DNA from: Acidimicrobiia bacterium
GTDB lineage: Bacteria > Actinomycetota > Acidimicrobiia > Spongiisociales > UBA5794
DNA length: 48,791 bases
Assembly: GCA_029939995.1 (NCBI GenBank)
Contig: JAOZRW010000013.1
Span: 1 to 48,791 of the forward strand
Reading direction: 5' to 3'
The first letter of the stretch is position 1; every line of letters begins with the position of its first letter. A program made the translations under genes and the position numbers. The notes beneath the pieces were generated by a model. It did not search any database. It had not been told where the DNA came from and saw nothing but the letters and a program-made list of their open reading frames with translations. Below are positions 30,983-40,156 of the stretch, in pieces.

Positions 30983-32611
30983 TCAGACTTCGATGACGAC
31001 CGGGATGACGACGGGCCGGCGCTTGATGCGGCTCTGAACGGCTTTTCGTCCCGCATTCCGGATGCGGCGTCGCAGCGCGTCGGGATCGATGGGTCGATCG
31101 AGTGTGGCGATTCCCTGCTCGACCCGCGCCTTGACGGCGTCGTGGAGTTCCTTCGAGTCGCCGGTGACGCCGTGGCTGTCGACGTCGGGACCGAACACGA
31201 TGTCACCCTTCCTGATGTCGACGCCGACCGTGATCAGCATGACACCGTCGTCGGCGAGGTGCCGCCGATCGCGGATGACCCCCTCGGACTCTCCAACCTC
31301 GAGGCCGTCGACGTAGACGTAGCCCGCCGAGACCGCTCCCCGCTCCACACTGATCCGGCCGTTGTCGAGAACGACGACGTCGCCGTCGGAGCACACTTCG
31401 ACCTCCGGGATACCGACCGACCGGGCGAGCTCGGCGTTCGCGTGCATGTGCCGGTGTTCCCCGTGGACCGGAACCATCGCCTGGGGCTTGATGACGTTGT
31501 AGAGGACCTTCAACTCCTCGGCGGCGGCATGCCCGGACACGTGCACGTGCGTGTTGCGGCCGTGATGGACCGTGACGCCGAGTCGCGACAGGTTGTTGAT
31601 CACCCGCGACACCCGCTTCTCGTTCCCGGGAATCGGCGTCGCCGAGATGATCACCGTGTCGCTCGGATCGAGGGTGATCGATCGGTGCTCCCCCGCCGCC
31701 ATGAGCGACAGGGCGGCGAACGGCTCCCCCTGGCTTCCGGTCGAGATGACCGCCGCCTCGCCGGCCGGAAGGGCAAGCAGCTCGGCGAGCTCTACGAGGC
31801 TCCCGTCCGGGATGCTGAGCGCACCGATCGGTTCGGCGATCTCGCTGTTGCGCAACATCGATCGTCCGATGAACGCGAACTTGCGTCCGTCGGCGACCAC
31901 GGCGTCGATCGACTGCTGCACCCGGTGCAGATGGCTGGCGAAGCAGGCGACGAGGACCCGGCCCTCCGCCTCGTGCACGAGTTCGGCGATCCGCACACCG
32001 ACCGTCTTCTCCGAATCGACGACGCCGGGACGTTCGGCGTTGGTGGAATCGGCGAGCAGGAGCCGAACACCTCTGCGGCCGAAGCCGGCGAAGCTCTGCA
32101 GATCGGTGATCACGCCGTCGATGGGTGTCGGATCGAGTTTGATGTCCCCCGTGTGGAGGATGATGCCTTCGGGGGTCTCGAATGCGATCGCCGTGGCGTC
32201 CGGCACCGAGTGGGTCACGGGGATGAACGCGAAGCGGAACCGTCCGTGTTCGATCCAGGTTCCGGTTTCGACGACGCGGAAATCGGCGTCGATCCCGAGT
32301 TCGGAGACCCGGGCCCGCGCGAGTTCGACCGTCAGAAGCGTTCCGTACACCGGCACGTTGGCTTCGCGTAGGAGGTATCCGAGCGAACCGATGTGGTCCT
32401 CGTGACCGTGTGTCAGCGCCACGAAGGAGAGATCACCCGGCCCCTCGAAGACCGACGTGAAGTCCGGGAGGACGAGGTCGACGCCGAGCATGTCCTCCTC
32501 GGGGAACATCAGCCCCGCATCGACCATGGCCATCTCTCCGTCGATGTCGATCGTCGCGCAGTTCCTGCCGATCTCTCCGAGACCGCCGTGGAAGGCGACC
32601 CGGACGCTCAT
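30983..32611 (-). CDS. rnj: ribonuclease J
   Basis: A 542-residue metallo-beta-lactamase/beta-CASP nuclease with 5'-3' exo- and endonuclease activity in rRNA and mRNA processing. It has the zinc motif LTHGHEDHIG (H68, H70, D72, H73), THSVPDATAIAF, LHTGDIKLD, the beta-CASP segment with STGSQGEP and HVSGHAAAEEL, PVHGEHRHM and a C-terminal domain ending in basic residues. The ATG at 32611 overlaps the dapA stop (ATGA). The dapA-rnj pair is conserved in actinobacteria. Confidence 0.96.
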   Translation of the reverse strand: MSVRVAFHGGLGEIGRNCATIDIDGEMAMVDAGLMFPEEDMLGVDLVLPDFTSVFEGPGDLSFVALTHGHEDHIGSLGYLLREANVPVYGTLLTVELARARVSELGIDADFRVVETGTWIEHGRFRFAFIPVTHSVPDATAIAFETPEGIILHTGDIKLDPTPIDGVITDLQSFAGFGRRGVRLLLADSTNAERPGVVDSEKTVGVRIAELVHEAEGRVLVACFASHLHRVQQSIDAVVADGRKFAFIGRSMLRNSEIAEPIGALSIPDGSLVELAELLALPAGEAAVISTGSQGEPFAALSLMAAGEHRSITLDPSDTVIISATPIPGNEKRVSRVINNLSRLGVTVHHGRNTHVHVSGHAAAEELKVLYNVIKPQAMVPVHGEHRHMHANAELARSVGIPEVEVCSDGDVVVLDNGRISVERGAVSAGYVYVDGLEVGESEGVIRDRRHLADDGVMLITVGVDIRKGDIVFGPDVDSHGVTGDSKELHDAVKARVEQGIATLDRPIDPDALRRRIRNAGRKAVQSRIKRRPVVIPVVIEV

Positions 32612-33504
32612 GTCTGCTCGAGCGCTTCGAGCGCCCGTCGGATCGCTTCACCCGTTTCGTCCGATGCCGGGATGAGGGGGAGCCTCGGAGGCCCGACCGG
32701 ATCCCACGCCAGGTCGAGGCCTGCCTTGAGCGGCATCGGGTTCGGTTCGATGAAGAGCGCTTCGTTGAGGGGCCGGAGGAGCGCGTCGAGCCGGTCGGCT
32801 TCCTCGTCATCTCCGGCGACGGCCGCTTCGACCATCGCCTTGATGGTGTCGCCGGCCAGGTGGGCGGCGACCGATACGACGCCGACACCGCCGGCTCGAA
32901 CGATCTCGCGTGTGTGGCCGTCGGAGCCCGAGTAGACGGCGAACCCGTCGGGGAGGGCTTCGATCTCGCGCCTGGTGAAGTCGAGATCGTCGACGGCGTC
33001 TTTGACGGCCACGATCCTCGGATGCTCCGCGAGTCGGACGAGCGTCTCGATCTCGATGAGCCGGCACGTCCGGCCCGGGATGTTGTAGAGGAGCACGGGA
33101 AGGTCGGTTGCGTCGGCAATGGCGGTGAAGTGGCGGGCGATCCCCTCCTGCGGTGGTTTGGAGTAGTACGGGGTGACCGCCATCACGCCGTGCACGCCGG
33201 AACCGGCAGCGCGTTCCGTCAGTTCGATCGACTCTCGCGTGTCGTACGTTCCCGTGCCCGCGAGCACGGTCATCCGATCGCCGACGGCGTCGACGGCGGC
33301 TTTGAACAGCGCCACTTTCTCGACCTTCGAGAGCGTCGGCGACTCCCCCGTCGTACCTCCGACGACGATGCCGTCGGACCCGTGCTCCGCGAGAAATCGC
33401 GTCAGTCTCCAGAAGGTTCCGTAATCGATGGATCCGTCGTCGCCGAATGGTGTGATCACGGCGGTGAGGACCCGGCCGAATGGTGCGTTTGGTCTGCTTT
33501 CCAT
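32608..33504 (-). CDS. dapA: 4-hydroxy-tetrahydrodipicolinate synthase
   Basis: A 298-residue TIM-barrel aldolase condensing pyruvate with aspartate semialdehyde, the first committed step to diaminopimelate and lysine. It has GGTTGESPTL, MAVTPYYSKPPQEG, the catalytic Tyr140 in LLYNIPGRT and the Schiff-base Lys168 in IVAVKDA. The ATG at 33504 has a TAGCGT box 7 nt upstream. Coupled to rnj by an ATGA overlap and divergent from the thioredoxin-TPR gene. Confidence 0.96.
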   Translation of the reverse strand: MESRPNAPFGRVLTAVITPFGDDGSIDYGTFWRLTRFLAEHGSDGIVVGGTTGESPTLSKVEKVALFKAAVDAVGDRMTVLAGTGTYDTRESIELTERAAGSGVHGVMAVTPYYSKPPQEGIARHFTAIADATDLPVLLYNIPGRTCRLIEIETLVRLAEHPRIVAVKDAVDDLDFTRREIEALPDGFAVYSGSDGHTREIVRAGGVGVVSVAAHLAGDTIKAMVEAAVAGDDEEADRLDALLRPLNEALFIEPNPMPLKAGLDLAWDPVGPPRLPLIPASDETGEAIRRALEALEQT

Positions 33505-33511
33505 GACGTCG

Positions 33512-33517
33512 ACGCTA
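33512..33517 (-). promoter_or_regulatory. -10 box TAGCGT of dapA (leaderless)
   Basis: Minus-strand TAGCGT with 7 nt to ATG 33504. Only 16 bp separate it from the -10 of the divergent gene. Confidence 0.5.
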
Positions 33518-33533
33518 GCAGGGCACCCCCCGG

Positions 33534-33539
33534 TATTCT
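33534..33539 (+). promoter_or_regulatory. -10 box TATTCT of the thioredoxin-TPR gene (leaderless)
   Basis: TATTCT with 7 nt to ATG 33547 and no Shine-Dalgarno sequence. Confidence 0.5.
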
Positions 33540-33546
33540 CGTTTCT

Positions 33547-34392
33547 ATGAGCATTCCAAACGACTTCGTCAAGAACGTCGACACGGCGAACTTCCCCGAG
33601 GAAGTCCTCCAGCGAAGCCGTGAAGTGCCCGTGGTGGTGGACTTCTGGGCCGAGTGGTGTCAGCCGTGTCGGATCATCGGACCGATCCTCGAGCGACTCG
33701 CCGCCGAATCGAACGGAGCGTTCGATCTCGTGAAGGTCGACGTGGACGCGAACCAGCAGCTCGCCGCCCAGTACCGGGTCCAGGGCATCCCGATGGTCGT
33801 CGCCTTCCGGGACGGGAAGATCTCCGACACCTTCACCGGAGCGATCCCCGAGCCCGCGATCCGCCAGTGGATCGAAGGCATCCTCCCGACCGAACTGGAT
33901 CTGATGGTCGACCAGGCACGGTCGGCACGCCTCTCCGGTGACGACGTCGCGGCAGAGCACATCCTTCGCCAGGTTCTCGACCAGAACCCGGAACACGCCG
34001 AAGCCGGCACGAGCCTGGCTTCGATGCTGATCGACCGGGGTGAGACCGATGAGGCGCTCGCCGTCCTCGATCGTCTCGTGCCGGATCCCGAGGTGGAGCG
34101 GCTCCAGTCGGCGGCCCGTCTCCGGGCGTCGAGCGGAGAGGACATCCCCGAGCTCGAAGCGGCCGTCGCGAACGATCCGTCCGACGAGGCCGCTCGCATC
34201 GAGCTCGCCAAGGCGCTCGCCGCCCGCGGCGAGTTCGAGCCTGCGCTCGATCATCTCCTCACGGTCGTTCGTGCCAAGGGAGCGATGAAGGACGATGCGA
34301 GGGTCGCGATGCTGGACATCTTCGGTGTCCTGGGCGACGACCAGCCGCTGACCCAGACCTACCGCCGCCAGCTCGCAACCGCCCTCTTCTAA
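33547..34392 (+). CDS. thioredoxin-domain protein with TPR-like C-terminus (CnoX/YbbN type)
   Basis: 281 residues. Residues 10-115 are a thioredoxin domain with VVDFWAEWCQPCRIIGPIL (WCQPC in place of WCGPC) and the cis-Pro segment GIPMVVAF. Residues 120-281 are helical repeats of TPR type (EHAEAGTSLASMLIDRGETDEALAVLDRL, then a second unit around AARIELAKALAARGEFEPALDHL). This build is that of CnoX/YbbN, a holdase that protects proteins from oxidation and works with chaperonins. WCQPC keeps both cysteines, so redox activity is possible. It stands alone between dapA and dapB. Confidence 0.9.
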   Translation: MSIPNDFVKNVDTANFPEEVLQRSREVPVVVDFWAEWCQPCRIIGPILERLAAESNGAFDLVKVDVDANQQLAAQYRVQGIPMVVAFRDGKISDTFTGAIPEPAIRQWIEGILPTELDLMVDQARSARLSGDDVAAEHILRQVLDQNPEHAEAGTSLASMLIDRGETDEALAVLDRLVPDPEVERLQSAARLRASSGEDIPELEAAVANDPSDEAARIELAKALAARGEFEPALDHLLTVVRAKGAMKDDARVAMLDIFGVLGDDQPLTQTYRRQLATALF

Positions 34393-34396
34393 CCCC

Positions 34397-34419
34397 CCTG
34401 CGAACCCAGGGCTCGCAGG
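34397..34419. terminator. weak hairpin between the converging thioredoxin-TPR and dapB genes
   Basis: CCTGCGA / TCGCAGG, a 7-bp stem with a 9-nt loop, 4 nt after the stop codon at 34392. No T tract. Confidence 0.3.
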
Positions 34420-34485
34420 CGGACATAGGCGCGTTCCCGGCCCACAGAACGCGACTGCTCCGGCCGGTGTCGAACCGGTGCGGGG

Positions 34486-35244
34486 TCAGATCCCCAGAAC
34501 GGCGTCCAGACCCACCGTGACCGGATCTTCGAGGTTCTCCACGGCGCGGATCGCTGCGAGCACTCCCGGCATGAAGGCCGTCCGGTCGGTCGTATCGTGC
34601 CGGATCGTGAGCGTCTCCCCGGTGCCGCCGAACAGCACCTGTTGGTGGGCCACCAGCCCCGGCAGCCGGACGGCGTGCACGGGAACGCCGGCCACCGAGG
34701 CTCCACGAGCTCCGGGGATCAGTTCGGCCGATTCGACGGTGCGCGTCTGATCGGCGGCACGCGAGATCCGTTCCGCGGTGGCGATCGCCGTGCCCGATGG
34801 GGCATCGACCTTCCGGTCGTGATGCAGTTCGATCACCTCCGCAGCAGCGAAGTGCGGGGCGGCGATCTCGGCAAGGCGCATCATCAGGACCGCCCCGATC
34901 GAGAAGTTCGGCACGACGAGGAGGTTCGGCGGTCCCTCTCCCCACGCCTCTCGAACGGCTTCGAGACGGTCCCGATCGAACCCTGAGGTGCCGACGACCG
35001 CGTGCAGCCCGAGCGAGCGCCACCGGTCGAGGTTCGCCATCACGACGCCGGGTTCGGTGAACTCGACGACGACATCGGCCGAAGCGAGCTTCGCAGGATC
35101 GGCGTCGATCACCTGTCCGGCGACAGCGTCGCCGATGTGCCCCGGGTCGTAGAGCGGGCCGAGTTCGAGATCGGAGGCGTCGCGAATCGTCTCCGCCACG
35201 AGGCTTCCCATGCGGCCCCCGGCGCCGGACACTGCGACGATCAT
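34486..35244 (-). CDS. dapB: 4-hydroxy-tetrahydrodipicolinate reductase
   Basis: A 252-residue NAD(P)H-dependent reductase, the step after DapA. It has the nucleotide motif VSGAGGRMG, VVGTSGF, PNFSIGAVLMM, the catalytic ELHHDRKVDAPSGTA and the C-terminal FMPGVLAAIRAVE with GLDAVLG. Length fits the compact actinobacterial form. The ATG at 35244 overlaps the M16 peptidase stop (ATGA). dapA lies 8 kb window-left of the M16 gene start in a separate unit, so the two steps are not in one operon. Confidence 0.96.
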   Translation of the reverse strand: MIVAVSGAGGRMGSLVAETIRDASDLELGPLYDPGHIGDAVAGQVIDADPAKLASADVVVEFTEPGVVMANLDRWRSLGLHAVVGTSGFDRDRLEAVREAWGEGPPNLLVVPNFSIGAVLMMRLAEIAAPHFAAAEVIELHHDRKVDAPSGTAIATAERISRAADQTRTVESAELIPGARGASVAGVPVHAVRLPGLVAHQQVLFGGTGETLTIRHDTTDRTAFMPGVLAAIRAVENLEDPVTVGLDAVLGI

Positions 35245-36494
35245 CGGACGAACTCCTCCAGGTCGGAGGCCTCGAACGGCCCGGCCGCGCCGATGACGTA
35301 CGGCCCGCTGTAGGCGACGCGAGCGATCTCCGCCACGTCGCTCCCGGTGACCGCATCGACCTTCTCGACGATCTCGGCGACGGACCGGTGCTCCATGCCC
35401 GTGATCTCGTTCCGACCGAGACGGTTCATGCGACCGTCCGCATCTTCGAGCGAGAGCGCAAGGGAACCCTGGATGTGCCCCTTCGCCCTCGTGAGCTCCT
35501 CTTCGGTGATGCCGGAGCCCATCATCTTGTCGAGCTCCCCCCGAACGAGCTTCAGGACCTCGGAGGTCTGGGTCGGCGTCGTTCCCACGTACACGGCGTT
35601 GGCTCCGGCATCGGTGAACGGGAGCCGGAACGCATGGACGGCGTAGGCGAGGCCTCGCATCTCCCGGATCTCGTGGAACAGGCGGCTCGACATGCCTCCG
35701 CCGAGCACGTGGTCGGCAACGAAGAGCGCGTAGCGTCGGTCGTCGTCGCGAGTGATGCTCGGTCCTCCGAGGATGAGATGCGCCTGTTCGGTGTCGCGAT
35801 GCCGCACAGCAACGGCGGCGGCCGGATCGGGCGTGCTCAACGTACGCCCGATCTCCTCACCTTGCCAGTCGCCGAGAGCGTCGGCGACGACGGAGACGAG
35901 ATGCTCATGGTCGACCCGGCCGGCGGCGGCGATGACCGTCGACTTCGGGGAGTACCGGCGAGCCCAGTAGGAGCGGATCGTGTCCCTGCTCATCGTCGTG
36001 ATCGACTCGGGCGTGCCGAGAATCGGCGGGGCGAGAGCATGGCCGTTCCAGAGGGCCTCGATGAACTGCTCGTGGGCGACGTCGGTGGGGTCGTCCTCGT
36101 TCATGTTGATCTCCTCGAGCACGACGCCGCGCTCGAGATCGATCTCCTCCTGTCGGAACGCCGGACGCCGCACCATCTCAGCGAGGATCTCCACACCGAG
36201 GTCCAGGTGCGCATCGCGCATACGCGCCCAGTAGCACGTGTACTCCTTCGACGTGAAGGCGTTGTGTCGTGCGCCGATGGAGTCGAAGGCGTCGCTGATC
36301 CGTCGTGCAGGCCACTCGTCCGACCCTTTGAAGAGGAGGTGCTCGAGGAAGTGGCTGGCGCCGGCTTCGATGGGCTCCTCGTCGCGGCTCCCGGTTCCGA
36401 CCCATGCCCCGACGGAGAGGGAGTGAAGGGAGGGCATGTCCTCAGAGATGATGCGAAGGCCGTTCGGCAGAGTCGTCAGGTCGTAATGCTGCAT
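35241..36494 (-). CDS. M16 family zinc metallopeptidase
   Basis: A 417-residue single-chain M16B peptidase (pitrilysin/processing-peptidase type) with the inverted zinc motif HFLEHLLFKGS (H48, E51, H52), the distal Glu in RGVVLEEINMNEDDP and the C-terminal half carrying HEIREMRGLAYAV. The nearest known actinobacterial relative is PepR (Rv2782c), which lies next to pnp and near dapB. The ATG at 36494 is placed 8 nt after a TATCAT box and gives the family N-terminus (LPNGLRII). Coupled to dapB by ATGA. Confidence 0.93.
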   Translation of the reverse strand: MQHYDLTTLPNGLRIISEDMPSLHSLSVGAWVGTGSRDEEPIEAGASHFLEHLLFKGSDEWPARRISDAFDSIGARHNAFTSKEYTCYWARMRDAHLDLGVEILAEMVRRPAFRQEEIDLERGVVLEEINMNEDDPTDVAHEQFIEALWNGHALAPPILGTPESITTMSRDTIRSYWARRYSPKSTVIAAAGRVDHEHLVSVVADALGDWQGEEIGRTLSTPDPAAAVAVRHRDTEQAHLILGGPSITRDDDRRYALFVADHVLGGGMSSRLFHEIREMRGLAYAVHAFRLPFTDAGANAVYVGTTPTQTSEVLKLVRGELDKMMGSGITEEELTRAKGHIQGSLALSLEDADGRMNRLGRNEITGMEHRSVAEIVEKVDAVTGSDVAEIARVAYSGPYVIGAAGPFEASDLEEFVR

Positions 36495-36502
36495 AGCGAT
36501 CG

Positions 36503-36508
36503 ATGATA
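36503..36508 (-). promoter_or_regulatory. -10 box TATCAT of the M16-dapB unit (leaderless)
   Basis: Minus-strand TATCAT with 8 nt to ATG 36494. Confidence 0.5.
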
Positions 36509-36564
36509 GGGAGATGCCTCCCGAACGCCGGGGGCAATCTCCGACGTCATGCCCGTCCCGCCGG

Positions 36565-36570
36565 TAGCCT
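36565..36570 (+). promoter_or_regulatory. -10 box TAGCCT of the gene at 36580 (leaderless)
   Basis: TAGCCT with 9 nt to ATG 36580, divergent from the M16 promoter. Confidence 0.45.
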
Positions 36571-36579
36571 GCGCGTCGC

Positions 36580-37914
36580 ATGAACAACAACGACACATCG
36601 GATCAACGACCGGGCACCTCCGGCGAGACGCAACCGTACATCGAAGAGATCGAGGCACTTCGTTCCGAGAACGCGGCCCTTCGGGCCAAGAGCAACTCCG
36701 GTCGCGGGTCGCGAAACGGATCCGGCGTGCGCCGGTTCTTCGCCTGGTTCCTTGCGATCGTCGCCATCGTCTCGATCCTCACGGCCGCCACCGTCGGCTG
36801 GGTGAAAACGACGATTCTGGATACCGACGCGTTCGTCGCGACCCTCGCCCCCCTCCCCAAGAACCCTGCGGTCGCCGAGGCGCTCTCGATACGGATCGGC
36901 GACGCGGTCATCGAGGCGTCGGACCTCGAAGCGGTCATCGGTGAGGCTCTCCCCGACGGATTGACGTTCATCGCCGTCCCGGTCGCCTCGGCGACATCCA
37001 AGGCGGTCGCCGCAGCCGCCGAGCAGATCATCCTGCATGACGTCTTCACCGCCGCCTGGAACGCTGCACTTCGCACGACCCATGAGGCGGTGCTCGTCGT
37101 CCTGACCGGGAACGGCCCGATCGTCGCAGAGGAAGGGACCGTGGCCATCGACCTCGACACGCTCGCGGAACCGGTCGTCGTGTCGCTCGCCGAACGGGGC
37201 CTCGATCTGCGAACCCTGGTCGCGGAGGACTTCACCTTCGGCCGGATCGTCCTCGCCGAATCGGATGCCCTCGCACAAGCGCATGCGGCGGTTCGCGCCC
37301 TCAATGTCCTGGGCTGGCTCACCGTAGCTCTGGCGCTCCTCTTGATCGCCGGAGCGATACTGGTGGCCCCCGATCGTCGGAAACAAACCGCCATCCTGGG
37401 TTTCGGCACCGCCATCGCGGGGTTGATCGATCTCGTGCTGCTGCGCTTCGGACGAGGTCTGACGGTCGGATCGATCGGCAACGACGTGGACCGGAGAGCC
37501 GGTCTGGCAGTATGGGACGCTTTGATGCACAGCTTGACGAGCACCCTGTGGGCCCTCTCTTTCCTCGCGCTCGTCATCGGGATCGCCGCGTGGCTCGTCG
37601 GCCCGGGTGAGCGAGCGGTACGTCTGCGGACCGCGGCCGGCGACGGTGTGGACCGGTGGAGGGGTCGACAGTCGGCGTCGTCGACGAGCCTCAACCTCTT
37701 CTTCGCCAGATGGCGACGCCCCCTCGAATGGGGTGTCTTCGGCCTCGGTGTGATCGTCCTTCTGGTCGCTCCGGTCGTCTCCCTGGCGCTGGCCGTCGTC
37801 GTCGTGCTCGTAGGCCTTCTCCTCGTCGGCCTCGTCGAACTGATCGCAGGGCCTCCTACGAAGTCGCCGGACGCTGCGACGGACGAGGCCGCCGAGCGAG
37901 TCGACGCCGGCTGA
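36580..37914 (+). CDS. multi-pass membrane protein of unknown function
   Basis: 444 residues. A short cytoplasmic N-terminus has a coiled-coil stretch (IEEIEALRSENAALRAK) and a first membrane helix at about 51-73. An extracytoplasmic domain of about 165 residues follows, then four or five helices (about 242-262, 268-290, 318-338, 375-415). It resembles large actinobacterial integral membrane proteins without assigned function; no transport or catalytic motif is seen. It is divergent from the M16-dapB unit and nearly touches the convergent SLC12-type gene (7-bp gap). Confidence 0.8.
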   Translation: MNNNDTSDQRPGTSGETQPYIEEIEALRSENAALRAKSNSGRGSRNGSGVRRFFAWFLAIVAIVSILTAATVGWVKTTILDTDAFVATLAPLPKNPAVAEALSIRIGDAVIEASDLEAVIGEALPDGLTFIAVPVASATSKAVAAAAEQIILHDVFTAAWNAALRTTHEAVLVVLTGNGPIVAEEGTVAIDLDTLAEPVVVSLAERGLDLRTLVAEDFTFGRIVLAESDALAQAHAAVRALNVLGWLTVALALLLIAGAILVAPDRRKQTAILGFGTAIAGLIDLVLLRFGRGLTVGSIGNDVDRRAGLAVWDALMHSLTSTLWALSFLALVIGIAAWLVGPGERAVRLRTAAGDGVDRWRGRQSASSTSLNLFFARWRRPLEWGVFGLGVIVLLVAPVVSLALAVVVVLVGLLLVGLVELIAGPPTKSPDAATDEAAERVDAG

Positions 37915-37921
37915 GATCGGC

Positions 37922-40156
37922 TCAGCTGAGCTTGGTACCGGGTCGTTCGACGCCGAGGAGCTGTCCGCGGAACGGGCCGGAGTTCCTCACCAGCAGGACG
38001 GTGCGAAGACCCGACATGAGGCTCAGCAGCCGCTCGACGTAGTCGTCGGCTTCATCGGCCTCGATCGCCTTGAGACCGAGGAACACCACGTCGGCGTGCT
38101 CGGACCGGTCGTGGATGATCTCCTGAATCGTCCGACCCTCCGGTTTCCGGATGACTTCGAACCGGGCCCCGATCCTCGCTGCGGAGATCATCTCCGTGAG
38201 GGTGGCCTCCGTGCGCTGGGCCATCATCTCGGTCGTCGCGATCGACTTGATGTTGATCGAGGCGTCGCGCCACCCCGGGTCGAGCGAGAGCAGGTGGGCG
38301 AACAGCACGAGCAGATCGCCGTTCTGCTGCAATCCGCCCCACCAGACGTCGATCGTCCTGCCGGTCGGGGCGAGACGTTGAGAGACGGGACGGCAGATCA
38401 CGCTGGACTTGTGGAGCAGGGAGAGTTCCTCGATGGACCGAAGCACCATCGCCATCTCGTCGCGTCGCTCACGCCAGCCGAACAGCACGGTGTTCGATGC
38501 GATGCCGGCGATGCCGTTGGACTGGGCGACCGAGACGATCCCCCGTCCGAAGTCGGGCACGATCTCCACCTCTCCGAACGCGGTGATGCCCGCCTTGTCG
38601 AGCGACCGGTTCAGGTCTTCGACGAGGTCGGGAACCTCGGCGACGTGATCGGCGATGGCGCCTTCGATGAGGTAGTTGACCGTGAGGATTCCCCGATCTT
38701 GGACCATCCAGTTCGCGAACCGGGCCGTCGGCAGGTCACGGTCCGGATCCGTGGTGAACATCAGCACGTTCGGACGCCAGTTGCGCGGCTCCTCGGGGAG
38801 CCGCCGCAGCTGGAGCACCGTTGATCGCACGAGCGACACGAGGGCGCTGCGACGGACGTCCCCCCATCGGGCTGTGAGCGCCCGCCGCCGGACCATCAGG
38901 TACACCCCGAGTTCGACCGAGAGCGCGAATACCGACGCGATCGGGTTGATGAGGAACATCGCCCAGAAGCACGCCGCCGCTCCCCCGAGCGACACGATCC
39001 AATGGACCTTCATCGTCGGACGGAACGACGGATCTCCGCTGAGCCGTTCGATGCCGGCGACGAGGTTCACCATCCCGTACGTCGTGAGGAAGAACATCGT
39101 GAGGATGGGGGCGACGGCGTTCAACCCACCGAGCGCCACGGCGCCGAGAGCGATCGCCGTGGTGATGAGCAGCGGCACGCCCGGCCCTTCGATCTTCCCG
39201 ATCTTCGCTGCGATCCGCGCGGGGAGGATCCGGTCGTGCACAAGCGCTTCGAGCGTACGCGGGGCCCCGAGGACGCTCCCGACGGCGGATGAGAAGATGG
39301 CCCCCCACAGCCCCGGGAAGATCAGGAAGGCGAGCCCTCCGGCGATCGTGAACCAGATGAGCGGGTCGTCGACGAGTTCGCGGGGGCTCGCCGCCAGCGA
39401 CAGCCCGACGGTCACGGCCAGGTACACGGCGAAACCCACGAGGACCGCGGCGATCGTGCCCTTCGGGATGGACTTCGTCGGATCCTTCAGATCGCCCGAC
39501 AGCGAGATGCCGGCCATGATCCCCGTCACAGCCGGGAAGAAGACCGCGAAGACGGTCCAGAACCCGGCGGGGTCGGAGATGTGTCCGAAGAGATCCGCGC
39601 TCCGTGACATCGATCCTGCGACGCCGACGAACAGCACGATCAAGGACACCACGATGGCGACGACGATCGGGATCTGCAGCTTGAGCGCGACCCCGGCCCC
39701 CCGGGCTGCGAGGAGGGCGACGAGCAGCACGGTGAGCGCCGCGATCGGCATCTGGGGAAGGTCGGGCCAGACGAACTGCAGCGACTCGGCGAGGCCGTAG
39801 GCGTAGAGCGTGATCGAGACGGCCTGTGCGAGGAAGAGCGGCAGGCCGATCGCCGCCCCGATCTCCACGCCGAGGCTGCGCGAGATGATGTAGTAGGCGC
39901 CCCCCGGTCCGACCTCCATGTTCGTGGCGACCGACGACACGGATAGCGCGGTGGCGAGCGTGATCATGTTCGCTAGGACGACGATCCCGAGCGCACCGAC
40001 GAGGCCGACGTTGCCGACGACCCATCCGGTGCGCAGATAGAGGATGACGCCGAGGATCGTCAGCATCGACGGTGTGAACACGCCGATGAACGTTCCGAGC
40101 TTGCCGTGGCGGTCCCCGCGGATCATGTCACGCAGGCGCTCGAGGGAAGCGGTCAT
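37922..40156 (-). CDS. SLC12/CCC-type amino acid or cation-chloride transporter
   Basis: A 744-residue APC-superfamily transporter. About twelve membrane helices span residues 20-440, beginning with GVFTPSMLTILGVILYLRTGWVVG, a signature of cation-chloride cotransporters, and including GPGGAYYIISRSLGVEIG and GISLSGDLKDPTKSIPKGT. The cytoplasmic C-terminal domain (about 300 residues) matches the CCC-type regulatory domain in placement and length (NWRPNVLMF, ADVVFLGLKA, VLLVRNSGPFRG). Substrate could be K+/Na+ with Cl- or an amino acid. The ATG at 40156 overlaps the stop of the small MscS-like gene (ATGA), tying it to an osmotic context. Confidence 0.88.
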   Translation of the reverse strand: MTASLERLRDMIRGDRHGKLGTFIGVFTPSMLTILGVILYLRTGWVVGNVGLVGALGIVVLANMITLATALSVSSVATNMEVGPGGAYYIISRSLGVEIGAAIGLPLFLAQAVSITLYAYGLAESLQFVWPDLPQMPIAALTVLLVALLAARGAGVALKLQIPIVVAIVVSLIVLFVGVAGSMSRSADLFGHISDPAGFWTVFAVFFPAVTGIMAGISLSGDLKDPTKSIPKGTIAAVLVGFAVYLAVTVGLSLAASPRELVDDPLIWFTIAGGLAFLIFPGLWGAIFSSAVGSVLGAPRTLEALVHDRILPARIAAKIGKIEGPGVPLLITTAIALGAVALGGLNAVAPILTMFFLTTYGMVNLVAGIERLSGDPSFRPTMKVHWIVSLGGAAACFWAMFLINPIASVFALSVELGVYLMVRRRALTARWGDVRRSALVSLVRSTVLQLRRLPEEPRNWRPNVLMFTTDPDRDLPTARFANWMVQDRGILTVNYLIEGAIADHVAEVPDLVEDLNRSLDKAGITAFGEVEIVPDFGRGIVSVAQSNGIAGIASNTVLFGWRERRDEMAMVLRSIEELSLLHKSSVICRPVSQRLAPTGRTIDVWWGGLQQNGDLLVLFAHLLSLDPGWRDASINIKSIATTEMMAQRTEATLTEMISAARIGARFEVIRKPEGRTIQEIIHDRSEHADVVFLGLKAIEADEADDYVERLLSLMSGLRTVLLVRNSGPFRGQLLGVERPGTKLS

